Positions 1 through 9,884 are shown, counted from the first letter of the stretch. The stretch is 64,000 nt of DNA from an uncultured Alistipes sp. (GCA_944321965.1 CALUNH010000006.1:35791-99790), one strand, 5' to 3'. The notes: generated by a model not told the origin, from the letters alone. Program-made: numbers and translations.

Positions 1-626
1 ACCGCGACATCATCCTGCGCACGCTCTGCATCGTGGCCGTCTATACCTTCTTCACCGGCGCCTCGGCCCGCATGGAGGACCACACGCTGCTCGCCGTGAA
101 CGCCCTGCTGCTGGAGCTCTTCACGCTCTTCTCCTACATGAACGACGGCTTCGCCTACGCCGCCGAGGCCCTCACCGGACGCTTCATCGGGGCCCGCGAC
201 CGGGTGTCGCTCGGCGCCTGTCTGCACCGCTGCCTGCTCTGGGGCACACTCGTATCGGTGGTGTTCGTAGGGATCTACCTCGTGTGGTGGCGCGACCTGG
301 TGGGGCTCTTCGTCGACCACTCGGCGCCGAACGCCGCGCAGATCGTCGAGTTGGCCGGGCACTATATCGTCTGGATCATCCTGATCCCCATCGCCTCGGC
401 CATGCCCTTCATCATGGACGGCATCATGGTCGGCGCCACCGAGACGCGCGTCATGCGCAACTCGATGTTCGGGGCTACGGCCGCCTATTTCGCCATCTTC
501 TACGCCCTGCGGCCGTGGATCGGCAACAACGCCCTCTGGCTGGCCTTCACGCTCTACATGTTCCTGCGGGGCGTGCTCCAGTACCTGATGACCCACCGCC
601 TGCGGACCATCCGCGAAAAGGCATAA
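1..626 (+). CDS. MATE family efflux transporter, C-terminal part (5' end outside window)
   Basis: The frame is open from the left edge to a TAA at 624-626, so only the last 207 or so residues are seen. They contain several hydrophobic helices separated by short loops and the late-MATE pattern in which a helix ending IILIPIASAMPFIMDGIMVGAT is followed by a short basic loop and another helix. MATE proteins export cationic drugs or metabolites across the inner membrane in exchange for Na+ or H+; the substrate cannot be read from the sequence. The gene is followed at once by a strong terminator and is not co-oriented with the galacturonate cluster, so I see no functional link to it. Confidence 0.82.
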   Translation, partial: RDIILRTLCIVAVYTFFTGASARMEDHTLLAVNALLLELFTLFSYMNDGFAYAAEALTGRFIGARDRVSLGACLHRCLLWGTLVSVVFVGIYLVWWRDLVGLFVDHSAPNAAQIVELAGHYIVWIILIPIASAMPFIMDGIMVGATETRVMRNSMFGATAAYFAIFYALRPWIGNNALWLAFTLYMFLRGVLQYLMTHRLRTIREKA

Positions 627-645
627 AGCCCGCCCCTCCACACAA

Positions 646-688
646 AGGACCGGTCCCTCCGCAGTTCGGAAGGACCGGTCCTTTTTTC
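646..688 (+). terminator. Rho-independent terminator after the MATE gene
   Basis: Perfect 11-bp inverted repeat AGGACCGGTCC (646-656) and GGACCGGTCCT (672-682), followed by a run of T. The arms and T-run fit termination of the plus-strand MATE transcript. Confidence 0.85.
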
Positions 689-706
689 GGCATCTCCGGC
701 CAGCGG

Positions 707-1726
707 TCATTGCAGCGCCCCGGCATCCCCGCCTTTCTCCGGAAGCGCCTCCGCAGGCAGCCAATCATCACGAAAAGCCTCCGAACCGGTCTTCCGGGCG
801 AAGATCCGCCCCGGCGTACAGGCCGCAGCTTCATCATCGGTCAACTCCCGCGACCACGCCACACGTCCCGAGCGGTCGGCTCCCGGCCCCGTACAGCCAT
901 ACTCGGCGTAATAGACATCGCCCTTGCGGGCCGCATCGTGCCAGTCGCGCCACCCTTCGGGGCGGATCGCCGCCGGCAGATCGCAGCGGATCCACACCGT
1001 CCGGGCCGTGGATTTCCACGGACGCCCGAGGTAAACCCGCGTCACGCCGTCGGCCACGCTCACACGGCAGTCGCGGAAGACATAGCCGTACAGGTTGCGC
1101 TCGGTGGTCGACGCGGCGGTCAGGAAACTGTCGGCCTTGGCGTGAATCCGGCAGCGGTCGAAGAGGACGATCGACGGGCCAAAGATGAAATCGGTCGTCC
1201 CTTCGATCCAGGAATCCGTGACGTAGATGCGCGAGACGTAACCCTTCGTGAAGAAGGTGTCCTGATCGCCAACCAAACGGCAGCCGTCGATCCAGATGCG
1301 GTCGCCGCGGGTTTCGAGCGCCACGGCCTGCCCCACCCTTCCGGCATCGTTCTCGACGGTGACGCCCTCCAGCACCACGTCGTCGGCCTGGATCGACATC
1401 GTCCAGGTGTCGTAGGTGGTCATCTCATGGCCGTCGACGACCTTCCCCGTATGGTCGTTCCAGACGATGCGGACCTTTTCAGCCCCACCCGTACCGACGA
1501 TCCGCACACGGTCCTTATAGACATCCAACGTCACCTTCTCGCGGTAGGTGCCGGGCAGGATGCGGACGGTGCGCCAGCCGTCGGGTTTCGAGGGCAGGGC
1601 GTCGAAGCACTCCTGCACGGTGCGGAAATCACCCCCGCCGTTGCAGTCGACCGTATAGACGGGCTCCCCGGCAAAGGCCCGGACCGCGAAAAGGAAGCAG
1701 AAAATTCCCCAAACAAGATGTTTCAT
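707..1726 (-). CDS. Secreted pectinesterase (CE8 pectin methylesterase)
   Basis: 339 aa. Pectin methylesterase removes methyl groups from homogalacturonan, exposing it to lyases and hydrolases. Residues 1-20 form a cleavable signal peptide (hydrophobic core, then AFAG), so the enzyme works in the periplasm or outside. The CE8 right-handed beta-helix signatures appear in order: GQAVAL (132-137, with the active-site Gln), QDTFF (155-159, with the acid/base Asp156), DFIFG (179-183, with nucleophile Asp179) and YLGRPW (232-238). It is the last gene of the minus-strand galacturonate cluster, 173 bp downstream of uxaA, which fits a role in releasing the galacturonate used by that cluster. Length and motif set are complete. 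Confidence 0.93.
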   Translation of the reverse strand: MKHLVWGIFCFLFAVRAFAGEPVYTVDCNGGGDFRTVQECFDALPSKPDGWRTVRILPGTYREKVTLDVYKDRVRIVGTGGAEKVRIVWNDHTGKVVDGHEMTTYDTWTMSIQADDVVLEGVTVENDAGRVGQAVALETRGDRIWIDGCRLVGDQDTFFTKGYVSRIYVTDSWIEGTTDFIFGPSIVLFDRCRIHAKADSFLTAASTTERNLYGYVFRDCRVSVADGVTRVYLGRPWKSTARTVWIRCDLPAAIRPEGWRDWHDAARKGDVYYAEYGCTGPGADRSGRVAWSRELTDDEAAACTPGRIFARKTGSEAFRDDWLPAEALPEKGGDAGALQ

Positions 1727-1898
1727 AACATTTGCGTGTAATTTGTTTGCCTTTCAGCACCCTTCAAGTCGCGTTTAAATTCAAGCCCCCTCCGAGGAGG
1801 GGGTTTGGGGAAGGGTCAGGCCTGCAAACAACGCCGCAAGCGGCGGGCAACAACCGGAAGAAGGCAGCTACCTGCCGATCCCGGAAGTCCACAAGCCC
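1727..1898. other. Intergenic region uxaA-pectinesterase with GC hairpins
   Basis: No ORF of note. It contains an 8-bp hairpin CCCCCTCC-GA-GGAGGGGG (1786-1803) followed on the plus strand by TTTGGGG, and a smaller GCCGC-AA-GCGGC hairpin near 1831-1843. The first resembles the caps of the modular repeats at 13.0-13.5 kb (stem, then TTT, then G-run) but does not share their AAG loop. No clear promoter was found for the pectinesterase. Confidence 0.5.
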
Positions 1899-3386
1899 CT
1901 ACAACGTTACGCCCGACTTGAAGATGGCAATCTCCTTGAAGCCCGTGCGTTCGTGTTTCAACGGTTCGCCGTCGGCCGTGGCGAGGATCTTCCCGATCAG
2001 CCGCTCCAGCACGGCGTGCGGCTCCTCATCCTCGACAAGCGTCCCGGCGTTGAAGTCGATCCAGTTGGCCTTGAACTGCGACAGCGGCGTGTTGGTGGCG
2101 ATCTTCATCGTCGGGACGAACGACCCGAAGGGCGTGCCGCGCCCCGTGGTGAACAACACCAGCTGACACCCCGACAGGGCCAGCGCCGAAGCGGCCACCA
2201 GGTCGTTGCCCGGCGCCTGCAGCAGGTTCAGACCCGGCTTCACGATCGGCTGCGCATAGCCCAGCACGTCGACCACGGGCTGCGCCCCGCCCTTCTGCAC
2301 ACACCCCAGCGACTTCTCTTCGAGGGTCGTGATGCCGCCCTTCTTGTTCCCCGGCGAGGGATTTTCATAGATCGGCTGGCCGTACTTGCGGAAGTAGCCC
2401 TTGAAGTCGTTGATCAGATGCACCGTGCGGTCGAAAATTCCGCAATCCGTGGCGCGGTCCATCAGGATCGTCTCGGCGCCGAACATCTCCGGCACTTCGG
2501 TCAGCACGGTCGTGCCGCCCTGGGCAATCAGCCAGTCGGAGAACAACCCCACCAGCGGATTGGCCGTAATGCCCGAAAAACCGTCCGAACCGCCGCACTT
2601 CAACCCCACCTTGAGGTAAGACAACGGCAGCGGCTGACGCCGATCGGCTTTCGTGCGCTCGACCAGCTCGCGGCAGATCTCGAAACCCGTCTGGATTTCG
2701 TCCTCGACCTCCTGCGCGATAAGGAACTTCACACGCTCGTCATCCCATGTGCCGATCTCCTCCTTGAGGGCCGCAACCTGGTTGTTCTCGCACCCGAGTC
2801 CCAGCACCAGCACCGCACCCGCATTCGGATGCCGCACCAGTGCGGCCAGCGCCCGCCGCGTGTTGGCGTGGTCGTCACCCAGCTGCGAACAGCCGTAGTT
2901 GTGCGTATAGACGCGCACGTCGTCCAGATGCGAGCAGTCGCACTCGCGGCGCACCCGCTCGGCAATGGCCTGCGCCTGCCCGTTCACGCACCCCACCGAC
3001 GGCACGATCCACAGTTCGTTGCGGATGCCCATTTGCCCGTTGCGGCGCAGGTAGCCCTGTACCGTGACGTCGCGCTTCGGAATGTCGAGCGGATAGACCC
3101 GCGGCGTATAGGTGTAGGTGAGGTCGTCGTGCAGGTTGGTTTTCAGGTTGTGCGAATGGATCCACGTCCCGGCCGCCACGCTGCAGGTGACATGCCCGAT
3201 CGGATAGCCGTACTTGACGACGTTCTCCCCCTCGGAGAGATCCCGCAGGGCGAATTTATGTCCCCGGGCCACCGCCTCACGCAACGTTACCACCCCGCCG
3301 TCGATCTCCACACACTCGCCCGCAGCGAGATCGGCCAGCGCCACGGCCACGTTGTCCGCGGCATTGATTTTCAAGAATCGTTTCAT
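1899..3386 (-). CDS. uxaA: Altronate dehydratase UxaA
   Basis: 495 aa. UxaA removes water from D-altronate to give 2-keto-3-deoxygluconate (KDG), the third step of galacturonate breakdown. The protein has the two-part layout of the family: an N-terminal SAF-type domain (about residues 1-100, with DLSEGENVVKYGYPIG) and a long C-terminal catalytic domain beginning near GYLRRNGQMGIRN, with the conserved NNQVAALKEEI and LKCGGSDGFSGITANPL segments; the CGGSD region is typical of the iron-dependent altronate/galactarate dehydratases. It lies 85 bp downstream of uxaB on the same strand. Gene order and full length make the assignment firm. Confidence 0.95.
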   Translation of the reverse strand: MKRFLKINAADNVAVALADLAAGECVEIDGGVVTLREAVARGHKFALRDLSEGENVVKYGYPIGHVTCSVAAGTWIHSHNLKTNLHDDLTYTYTPRVYPLDIPKRDVTVQGYLRRNGQMGIRNELWIVPSVGCVNGQAQAIAERVRRECDCSHLDDVRVYTHNYGCSQLGDDHANTRRALAALVRHPNAGAVLVLGLGCENNQVAALKEEIGTWDDERVKFLIAQEVEDEIQTGFEICRELVERTKADRRQPLPLSYLKVGLKCGGSDGFSGITANPLVGLFSDWLIAQGGTTVLTEVPEMFGAETILMDRATDCGIFDRTVHLINDFKGYFRKYGQPIYENPSPGNKKGGITTLEEKSLGCVQKGGAQPVVDVLGYAQPIVKPGLNLLQAPGNDLVAASALALSGCQLVLFTTGRGTPFGSFVPTMKIATNTPLSQFKANWIDFNAGTLVEDEEPHAVLERLIGKILATADGEPLKHERTGFKEIAIFKSGVTL

Positions 3387-3471
3387 AAACTCCTGTGGTC
3401 TGAAAAAAGCGGAGCCGGACCCTCCGTCATCCGGCTTCCGGCCCGTCCGCTCCGCCTTTTCGGAAAAAATG

Positions 3472-4926
3472 CTATTTCGTCAAAAATTTGTCCAGCGCGC
3501 CCTTCATGCCCAGCGCCTCGATGTCACCCACATAGCCCGCAACGGCCTCCACGAAGCCCGGAACCTCCGAGAAATCCACCGTGAAGATGCCGCTCTCGCG
3601 CACGATCTTCGAGATCGTACCCACGAGGTCCTCCGAATTCCAGTTCGTGCGGATGTAGTCGACAAACTCCTTCGTGTCGTCGGGTTCGAAACCGCTCTTC
3701 GGGCCGTACAGCGACATCAGCGCCGCAAAGGTGAAGCACTCGCGTGCGGCCAGTTTCCCGGCCTTGAACCAGTTGTCCTTCACGGTCGGATAGTTGCGCG
3801 CCTCCCACTTCGACAGCGAGTTGAGCGAGATCGACCGCAGCATGTGCTTGATGTAGGGGTTGTAGAAACGTTCGAGGATCCCCGCGGCGAACTGCTTCAG
3901 CTCCTCCTGGTCCTCCTCGATCATCGGGATCACCTCCTCGGCCACCATCTCGTTGATGAAACGCTCGATCGCCGGGGTGTTGAAGGCATCCATCACCGTC
4001 TCGCAGCCCATCTGCAGGGCAATGGGCACCATACCCGTGTGCGAGCCGTTTAGGATGCGGACCTTCTTGTCGCGGAACTGCTTGATCGACGGCATGAAGA
4101 TCACGTGCAGGCCCGCCTTGTCCAGCGGCAGCTCCTTCATCACCTCCTTGTAGCCCTCGCCGCCGATCGCCCACAGGTGGTACAGCTCGGCCTTCACCAC
4201 CAGGTTGTCGTCGTAGCCCAGCTCCTCCTTGATCTCACCGATCGTGTCGCGCGGGAAGCCCGGCACGATGCGGTCGACCAGCGTGTCGCAGAAGTGGCAG
4301 TGGCGCTCCACCCAGTCGATGAAGTCCGCCCCCAGGCCGTTGTACATCGCGTGGCGGATCACATACTCGTGCAGCGTCGAGCCGTTATTCTCGATCAGCT
4401 CGCAGCAGATGATGCAGAGGCCCTTCGTCGGATCGCCGTTGAAGTGCTTGAAGCGCTTGTAGAGCAGCGCCGTCATCTTCGCCGGGTAGGACTTCGGCGG
4501 ACGCGCCTCCAGATCGTCGCCCTCCTCGTAGCGGATTCCCGCCTCCGTGGTGTTCGAGATCGTGATCTTCAGCTCCGGCGAGAGGAAGTATTGCTTGTAC
4601 TTCTCGTAGTCGACATAGGGGTTGAACGAATCCATGACACTCTTCACCAGCCGCACGTCCTTCTTCGGCTGACGGTTCTCGATACCCTCCAGATAGACGT
4701 GGTAGAGGTTGTCCTGCCGGTGCAGCAGGTCGATCATGCCCAGCACCTTGTGCTCGGGATCGATAATCGGCTGGCAGATGGCCACGCCCGAATTCATGAC
4801 GCCCTTCTCGTTGGCGATGTCGATCTGCCAGTCCACGAAGGCCCGCAGGAAGTTGCCCTCGCCGAATTGCAGGATACGAACGGGGCGGTCGACCGTTTCG
4901 ACGGTCGACTTATTGAGTTGTTTCAT
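3472..4926 (-). CDS. uxaB: Tagaturonate reductase (altronate oxidoreductase) UxaB
   Basis: About 484 aa from the ATG at 4926; the open frame continues 16 codons upstream, but MKQLNKSTVETVDRPVRILQFG is the usual family N terminus. UxaB reduces D-tagaturonate to D-altronate with NADH. The N-terminal Rossmann segment (VRILQFGEGNFLRAFVDWQ) and the later mannitol-dehydrogenase-type C-terminal domain (RVLNGSHT-like stretch VRILNGSHTGMVPIALQMG) match the polyol-specific long-chain dehydrogenase family. It sits between exuT and uxaA in the cluster, between the isomerase and dehydratase steps of the pathway. Confidence 0.95.
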   Translation of the reverse strand: MKQLNKSTVETVDRPVRILQFGEGNFLRAFVDWQIDIANEKGVMNSGVAICQPIIDPEHKVLGMIDLLHRQDNLYHVYLEGIENRQPKKDVRLVKSVMDSFNPYVDYEKYKQYFLSPELKITISNTTEAGIRYEEGDDLEARPPKSYPAKMTALLYKRFKHFNGDPTKGLCIICCELIENNGSTLHEYVIRHAMYNGLGADFIDWVERHCHFCDTLVDRIVPGFPRDTIGEIKEELGYDDNLVVKAELYHLWAIGGEGYKEVMKELPLDKAGLHVIFMPSIKQFRDKKVRILNGSHTGMVPIALQMGCETVMDAFNTPAIERFINEMVAEEVIPMIEEDQEELKQFAAGILERFYNPYIKHMLRSISLNSLSKWEARNYPTVKDNWFKAGKLAARECFTFAALMSLYGPKSGFEPDDTKEFVDYIRTNWNSEDLVGTISKIVRESGIFTVDFSEVPGFVEAVAGYVGDIEALGMKGALDKFLTK

Positions 4927-5007
4927 CTTTGTAAGGACTTGGTTGTGAGTTCGGAGAGAACCGACGGCGGCCATTCTGCCGGCCGCCGTCGGTCCGGACC
5001 CGAAAAA

Positions 5008-6498
5008 TTATTCGATGACGATAGGCTTGTACTTCGGAACCAGCGTCTTCATGATCGCCCATGCCACCAGATAGGCCACGGCGCAGATGCAGAAGATGAT
5101 CATGTAACCGGCCTCCTTGCCGTCGAAGCCCATGAAGCGGAACGCATCGCCCATCTGCTCCGAGTGGGTGAAGAGCGCTCCGGCTCCCTTGTTGATCAGG
5201 AACGAACCCACACCCCCGGCCATGCCGCCGATACCCGTAATGGTCGCAATGGCCGATTTGGGGAACATGTCGCCGATCGTCGAGAAGAGGTTCGCCGACC
5301 ACGCCTGGTGTCCGGCGCCGGCCAGACCGATGATGATCGCGGGCCACCATACCGAGTAGGTTCCGGCACCCTGCGCGAAGAGCGCGGGCAGCGGCAGGAA
5401 CGCAAAGATCAGCATCGCCAGCATACGGCCCGCATAGGGGTTCATGCCCTTGCGGTCAACGAAGAGCTTCGGAAGGTAACCGCCGAAGATCGACAGCACC
5501 GTCACAATGGCGTAGAGCGTGAAGATCAGTGCAATACCCATTCCCGAGCTGGACGAGTAGCCGTACTGGTCCGAGAAGTAGGCCGGAGCCCAGAAGAGGT
5601 AGAACCACCATACGCCGTCGGTGAAGAACTTGCCGGTGATGAACGACCAGGTCTGCCGGTAGGTGAAGCAGCGCCAGAACGGAATGACCTTTTCGGGTTT
5701 CTCCTCCTGCGCCTTGATCTCGGCAGCCGGCATCTCGGCATCGTCCTGATGGATGTAGGCCAGCTCGGCGGCGTTCACGTGCTTCGATTTCTCGGGTTTC
5801 TCGTACATGAAGACCCAGAAGCCCATCCAGAGGAAGCCCAGGGCTCCGATGATGATGAAAGCCATCTCCCAGCCGCCGCCAATGCCCTGGTCCTTGAAGT
5901 ACTGGGCCAGCAGCGGAATCGAGGCCGGAGCCACCAGTGCACCCACCGATGCACCGGCATTGAAGATCGACGTGGCGAAGGCCCGGTCCTTCTTCGGGAA
6001 GTACTCGGCGGTCACCTTGATGGCTGCGGGGAAGTTGCCCGCCTCACCCAGCGCAAGGATGCAGCGCGCGGCGAGGAACAGCCAGACACTCGTCGAAGCG
6101 ATGGCGAACGCCACAGCCGTTCCGGCCTCCACGGAGGTCATGGCCTTGACCGACTCGAAGCCCTCGATGTGCATCGTGGCCCAGCCGCAGGCCGCATGGA
6201 GGCAGGCGCCGAGCGACCATACGCCGATCGCCCACAGATAGCCCTTCTTGGTGCCCATCCAGTCGATGAAGCGGCCCGCGAAGAGCATGCAGAGCGCGTA
6301 AACGAGCGAGAAAACAGCCGTAATGGTTCCGTAATCGGCGTCGGTCCAGTGGAATTCGGGAGCGATGAAGTCCTTCCAGGTCAGCGACAGCACCTGACGG
6401 TCCAGGTAGTTCACCGTCGTGGCCACGAAGAGCAGCACGCACATCCACCAACGCCAGTTGGTCATCAGTTTGGTTGAAGTTGATGTGGTATTTGTCAT
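5008..6498 (-). CDS. exuT: MFS hexuronate transporter (ExuT-like)
   Basis: 496 aa, about 12 hydrophobic helices, with the anion:cation symporter signature NYLDRQVLSL near residue 30 and the MFS loop GRFIDWMGTKKGYLWA after helix 2. The family imports galacturonate, glucuronate or related sugar acids with protons across the inner membrane. A hydrophilic loop rich in acidic and basic residues (about 225-265) separates the two six-helix halves. It lies between eda and uxaB in a same-strand cluster, which points to galacturonate as the substrate; glucuronate transport is also possible. The chosen ATG is the first in frame and gives a short polar N terminus. Confidence 0.9.
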   Translation of the reverse strand: MTNTTSTSTKLMTNWRWWMCVLLFVATTVNYLDRQVLSLTWKDFIAPEFHWTDADYGTITAVFSLVYALCMLFAGRFIDWMGTKKGYLWAIGVWSLGACLHAACGWATMHIEGFESVKAMTSVEAGTAVAFAIASTSVWLFLAARCILALGEAGNFPAAIKVTAEYFPKKDRAFATSIFNAGASVGALVAPASIPLLAQYFKDQGIGGGWEMAFIIIGALGFLWMGFWVFMYEKPEKSKHVNAAELAYIHQDDAEMPAAEIKAQEEKPEKVIPFWRCFTYRQTWSFITGKFFTDGVWWFYLFWAPAYFSDQYGYSSSSGMGIALIFTLYAIVTVLSIFGGYLPKLFVDRKGMNPYAGRMLAMLIFAFLPLPALFAQGAGTYSVWWPAIIIGLAGAGHQAWSANLFSTIGDMFPKSAIATITGIGGMAGGVGSFLINKGAGALFTHSEQMGDAFRFMGFDGKEAGYMIIFCICAVAYLVAWAIMKTLVPKYKPIVIE

Positions 6499-6529
6499 GT
6501 GATAAGGTTTAGGTCGATGGGATTACTTA

Positions 6530-7204
6530 CTACTTGTTTTTCACACCGGCAATAACATCCAGTGCGAAGCGGCATTTTTCCGTGATGGCCTTCCAGTCCT
6601 TCGCCGCGATCACGTCTTTGGGGAAGAGCTGCGAGCCCATGCCCACGCAGTAGACGCCGGCCTTGATCCAGGCCGTGAGATTCTCCTCGGTGGGTTCCAC
6701 AGCGCCCGTGGCCATGATGTTCGACCACGGCAGCGGAGCCTTGACGTTCTTGACGAACGACGGACCGCCGACATTTCCGGCCGGGAAGATCTTGGTCAGA
6801 TCGCAGCCCAGCTCCTGGGCGATGCCGATCTCCGTCACCGAACCGCAGCCCGGCGTATAGGGCACCAGGTGGCGGTTGCAGACCTTCGCAACCTCGGGGT
6901 TCAGGTAGGGACCCACGACGAAGTTCGCTCCGTACTGGATGTACATGGCGGCCGTCGGGGCATCGACGATCGTACCGACGCCCAGCACCATCTCCGGGCA
7001 CTCTTTCGCCGCGAACTTGATCACCTCGATGAAGACCTCCGAAGCGAAATCGCCGCGGTTCGTGAACTCGAACGCCCGCACTCCGCCCTCATAGCAGGCC
7101 TTGACGACCTGTTTGGCGATTTCGGCGTCCGAGTGGTAGAAGACGGGGACCATACCGGTCTTGCCGATGGCCTCCATGACTTGCATTTTTGAAAAACGTG
7201 CCAT
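6530..7204 (-). CDS. eda: 2-keto-3-deoxy-6-phosphogluconate (KDPG) aldolase
   Basis: 224 aa. KDPG aldolase splits 2-keto-3-deoxy-6-phosphogluconate to pyruvate and glyceraldehyde-3-phosphate, the last step of the pathway. The class I aldolase features are visible: FEFTNRG with catalytic Glu46, the loop [11 protein letters not shown], and [13 protein letters not shown] in which Lys138 is the predicted Schiff-base lysine followed by the phosphate-binding PAG segment. It lies 86 bp downstream of kdgK and just upstream of exuT. The Bacteroidales proteins are often annotated as bifunctional with 4-hydroxy-2-oxoglutarate aldolase; the sequence alone does not tell the two activities apart. Confidence 0.94.
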   Translation of the reverse strand: MARFSKMQVMEAIGKTGMVPVFYHSDAEIAKQVVKACYEGGVRAFEFTNRGDFASEVFIEVIKFAAKECPEMVLGVGTIVDAPTAAMYIQYGANFVVGPYLNPEVAKVCNRHLVPYTPGCGSVTEIGIAQELGCDLTKIFPAGNVGGPSFVKNVKAPLPWSNIMATGAVEPTEENLTAWIKAGVYCVGMGSQLFPKDVIAAKDWKAITEKCRFALDVIAGVKNK

Positions 7205-7289
7205 TTTCAGAATTTGTTTTTACGTATATCGAAACCGGCGGAGGAGAGAAGCGGCTTTTGCCGCCGCCTCCCGCTCCGTCCATTATACA

Positions 7290-8309
7290 TCAGCGCTGTA
7301 CGCGGCCGCTGGCGTTTCCGCCTGCCAGCGACTCGACCTCCTCGGCCGAAACGAGGTTGAAGTCGCCGTTGATCGTGTGCTTCAGGGCCGAAGCTGCCAC
7401 GGCGAATTCGAGGGCCTCGCCCTGCGTCGGTTTCGTCAGCAGGCCGTGGATGATGCCGCCCGAGAAGGAGTCGCCGCCACCCACGCGGTCGATGATCGGG
7501 TTGATGTCGTAACGCTTCGACTCGTAGAACTCCTGACCGTTGTAGATCATGGCCTTCCAGCCGTTGTGCGTGGCCGAGAAGGACTCGCGCAGCGTCGAGA
7601 TCACATACTTGAACCCGAACTCTGCGGCCATCTGGCGGAAGATGCCCTTGTAGCCTTCGGCATTGGTCTCACCGCCTTCGACATCGGCGTCGGGCTTGAA
7701 GCCCAGGCACAATTCGGCGTCCTCCTCGTTGCCGATGCAGACGTCGACATACTGCATCAGCGGCTTCATGATCGACTGGGCCTTCTCCTTGGTCCAGAGC
7801 TTCTTGCGGAAGTTCAGGTCCACCGAAACGGTCACGCCGTGACGCTTGGCGGCCTCGCAGGCCAGTTTCGTCAGTTCGGCAGCCTTGTCCGAGATGGCGG
7901 GCGTGATGCCCGACCAGTGGAACCAGTCGGCACCCTCCATGATGGCGTCGAAATCGAAATCCGAAGCGTCGGCCTCGGCGATAGCCGAATGGGCGCGGTC
8001 ATAGATCACCTTCGAGGGGCGCATCGAGGCGCCGGTTTCGAGGTAGTAGATACCCACGCGGTCACCGCCGCGGGCGATGAAGTCGGTCTTCACGCCGTAC
8101 TTGCGCAGGGCATTCACGGCCGACTGTCCGATCTCATGCTTCGGGAGTTTCGTCACGAAGTAGGCGTCGTGGCCGTAGTTGGCGCACGAAACTGCTACGT
8201 TGGCCTCGCCGCCGCCGTACACGACGTCGAACGAATCGGATTGTACGAAACGGGTGTTCCCCGGCGTCGAGAGACGCAGCATGATTTCTCCTAAAGTTAC
8301 GATTTTCAT
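7290..8309 (-). CDS. kdgK: 2-keto-3-deoxygluconate kinase
   Basis: 339 aa, PfkB/ribokinase family. It phosphorylates KDG to KDPG with ATP. The first signature YGGGEANVAVSCANYG (31-46) and the C-terminal anion-hole motif DRVGGGDSFSGG (274-285), with Asp280 as predicted catalytic base, are intact. The segment HWSGITPAIS (131-140) is typical of KDG kinases. Only 20 bp separate it from the uxaC stop, so the two are almost certainly co-transcribed. A paralogue lies on the other strand at 11290-12339. Confidence 0.93.
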   Translation of the reverse strand: MKIVTLGEIMLRLSTPGNTRFVQSDSFDVVYGGGEANVAVSCANYGHDAYFVTKLPKHEIGQSAVNALRKYGVKTDFIARGGDRVGIYYLETGASMRPSKVIYDRAHSAIAEADASDFDFDAIMEGADWFHWSGITPAISDKAAELTKLACEAAKRHGVTVSVDLNFRKKLWTKEKAQSIMKPLMQYVDVCIGNEEDAELCLGFKPDADVEGGETNAEGYKGIFRQMAAEFGFKYVISTLRESFSATHNGWKAMIYNGQEFYESKRYDINPIIDRVGGGDSFSGGIIHGLLTKPTQGEALEFAVAASALKHTINGDFNLVSAEEVESLAGGNASGRVQR

Positions 8310-8329
8310 GTTGTTATCCTATGGATTGT

Positions 8330-9742
8330 TTAGAATTTGAAGAAATTTTTCGCATTGCGGTAGCAGATTCCCTCGATGATTTCGCGACCGATGAAATCGA
8401 TCTCCGAGGCGGGCAGCAGGCCCTGTTCGATATCGTTGCCCACGAGGTTGCAGAGCGTGCGGCGGAAATACTCGTGGCGCGGGTACGAGAGGAACGAGCG
8501 CGAGTCGGTCAGCATCCCCACGAAGCGGCTCAGCAGGCCCAGCGTCGAGAGGGCATTCATCTGCTTCTCCATGCCGTCCTTCTGGTCGAGGAACCACCAG
8601 CCCGAACCGAACTGGATCTTTCCGGCGCCGTAGCGGCCGTCCTGGAAGTTGCCGAGCATCGTGGCGACGAGTTCGTTGTCGCGCGGATTGAGGTTGTAGA
8701 TGATCGTGCGGGTGAGCTTGTCCTCGCGGTCGAGCATGTCGAAGAATTTCGACATCGCCTTGCCCACCGTGAAGTCGCCGATCGAGTCGAAGCCCGTATC
8801 GGGCCCCAACTGCTTGAACATCCGCGAGTTGTTGTTGCGGATGGCGCCGTAGTGGAACTGCTGTGTCCAGCCCGTCTCGTGGTCCATGACGGCGAACTCG
8901 ACCATCATCGCGGTCTTGTACTTGCGGATCTCCTCCGGCGTGAGCTCCTGCCCGCCGTACACCTTATTAAAGATGGCGTCGATTTCGGCCTGCGTGTAGT
9001 CTTCGGCGTAGAACTCCTCGATGCCGTGGTCCGAGAGGCGGCAGCCCACCGACTCGAAGAACTTGTGCCGCACGCGCAGGGCGTCGATCACGTCGGCGAA
9101 TTTCGAGATCGAGACCCCCGAGACCTCGGAGAGTTTTTCGATGTAGGCCCTGAAATCGGCGGCCGATTCGACAGCCATCGCCTTGTCGGGGCGCCACGTC
9201 GGGAGCATCTTCACCGCAAAGCCGTCCTCGCGGACCTTGATGTGGTGCTCCAACGAATCGACCGGGTCGTCCGTCGTGCAGACCACCTCGACGTTGTAGT
9301 GCTGCATGAGGCCCCGGGCGTAATACTCGGGCTGCTGCAGCAGCGCCGTACAGTGGTCGTAGATCTCCCGCGCGGTCGACGGGTTGAGGAGTTTCGTGAC
9401 ACCGAAAGCCGTCTTCAGCTCCAGGTGGGTCCAGTGGTAGAGCGGGTTGCGCATCGTATAGGGCACCGTTTCGGCCCACTTTTCGAACTTCTCCCAGTCG
9501 GTGGTATCCTTGCCCGTGCAGTAACGCTCCTCCACGCCGTTCGTGCGCATCGCGCGCCACTTGTAGTGGTCGCCTTCGAGCCAGATCTTCGACAGGTTCT
9601 CGAAGCGGTGGTCCGAAGCCACGTACTCCGGGATCAGATGACAATGGTAATCGATGATCGGCTGGTGAGCCGCATGTTCGTGGTAAAGCCGTTGCGCCGT
9701 CTCGGTCTGCAACAGGAAATTCTCGTCGTTGAACGCTTTCAT
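8330..9742 (-). CDS. uxaC: Uronate (glucuronate/galacturonate) isomerase UxaC
   Basis: 470 aa. UxaC interconverts D-galacturonate and D-tagaturonate (and D-glucuronate and D-fructuronate). The protein opens with the family pattern FLLQTETAQRLYHEHAAHQPIIDYHCHLIPE, where HCH supplies metal-site histidines of the amidohydrolase fold, and later carries CTTDDPVDSLEHH and GWWFLDQKDGMEKQM. It is the first gene of the minus-strand cluster, followed after 20 bp by kdgK. No uxuA or uxuB for the glucuronate branch is in the window, so the cluster as seen serves galacturonate. Confidence 0.95.
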   Translation of the reverse strand: MKAFNDENFLLQTETAQRLYHEHAAHQPIIDYHCHLIPEYVASDHRFENLSKIWLEGDHYKWRAMRTNGVEERYCTGKDTTDWEKFEKWAETVPYTMRNPLYHWTHLELKTAFGVTKLLNPSTAREIYDHCTALLQQPEYYARGLMQHYNVEVVCTTDDPVDSLEHHIKVREDGFAVKMLPTWRPDKAMAVESAADFRAYIEKLSEVSGVSISKFADVIDALRVRHKFFESVGCRLSDHGIEEFYAEDYTQAEIDAIFNKVYGGQELTPEEIRKYKTAMMVEFAVMDHETGWTQQFHYGAIRNNNSRMFKQLGPDTGFDSIGDFTVGKAMSKFFDMLDREDKLTRTIIYNLNPRDNELVATMLGNFQDGRYGAGKIQFGSGWWFLDQKDGMEKQMNALSTLGLLSRFVGMLTDSRSFLSYPRHEYFRRTLCNLVGNDIEQGLLPASEIDFIGREIIEGICYRNAKNFFKF

Positions 9743-9884
9743 TGTATCGTTTAATATTTAGGCCAACATTCGCAGAATCGGAACGATCTGCCAGAAAATC
9801 GTCCCTTTTCACCACGTAAAATTAGTAACTTTCCGCGAGAGATACTACGAAAAATCACCAAATTAAATAGAATATTTGCCATTC

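Noticed and set aside
4105-6477. 790-codon plus-strand frame antisense to uxaB and the hexuronate transporter gene
   Set aside because: The minus-strand genes have complete motifs; the antisense product has none.
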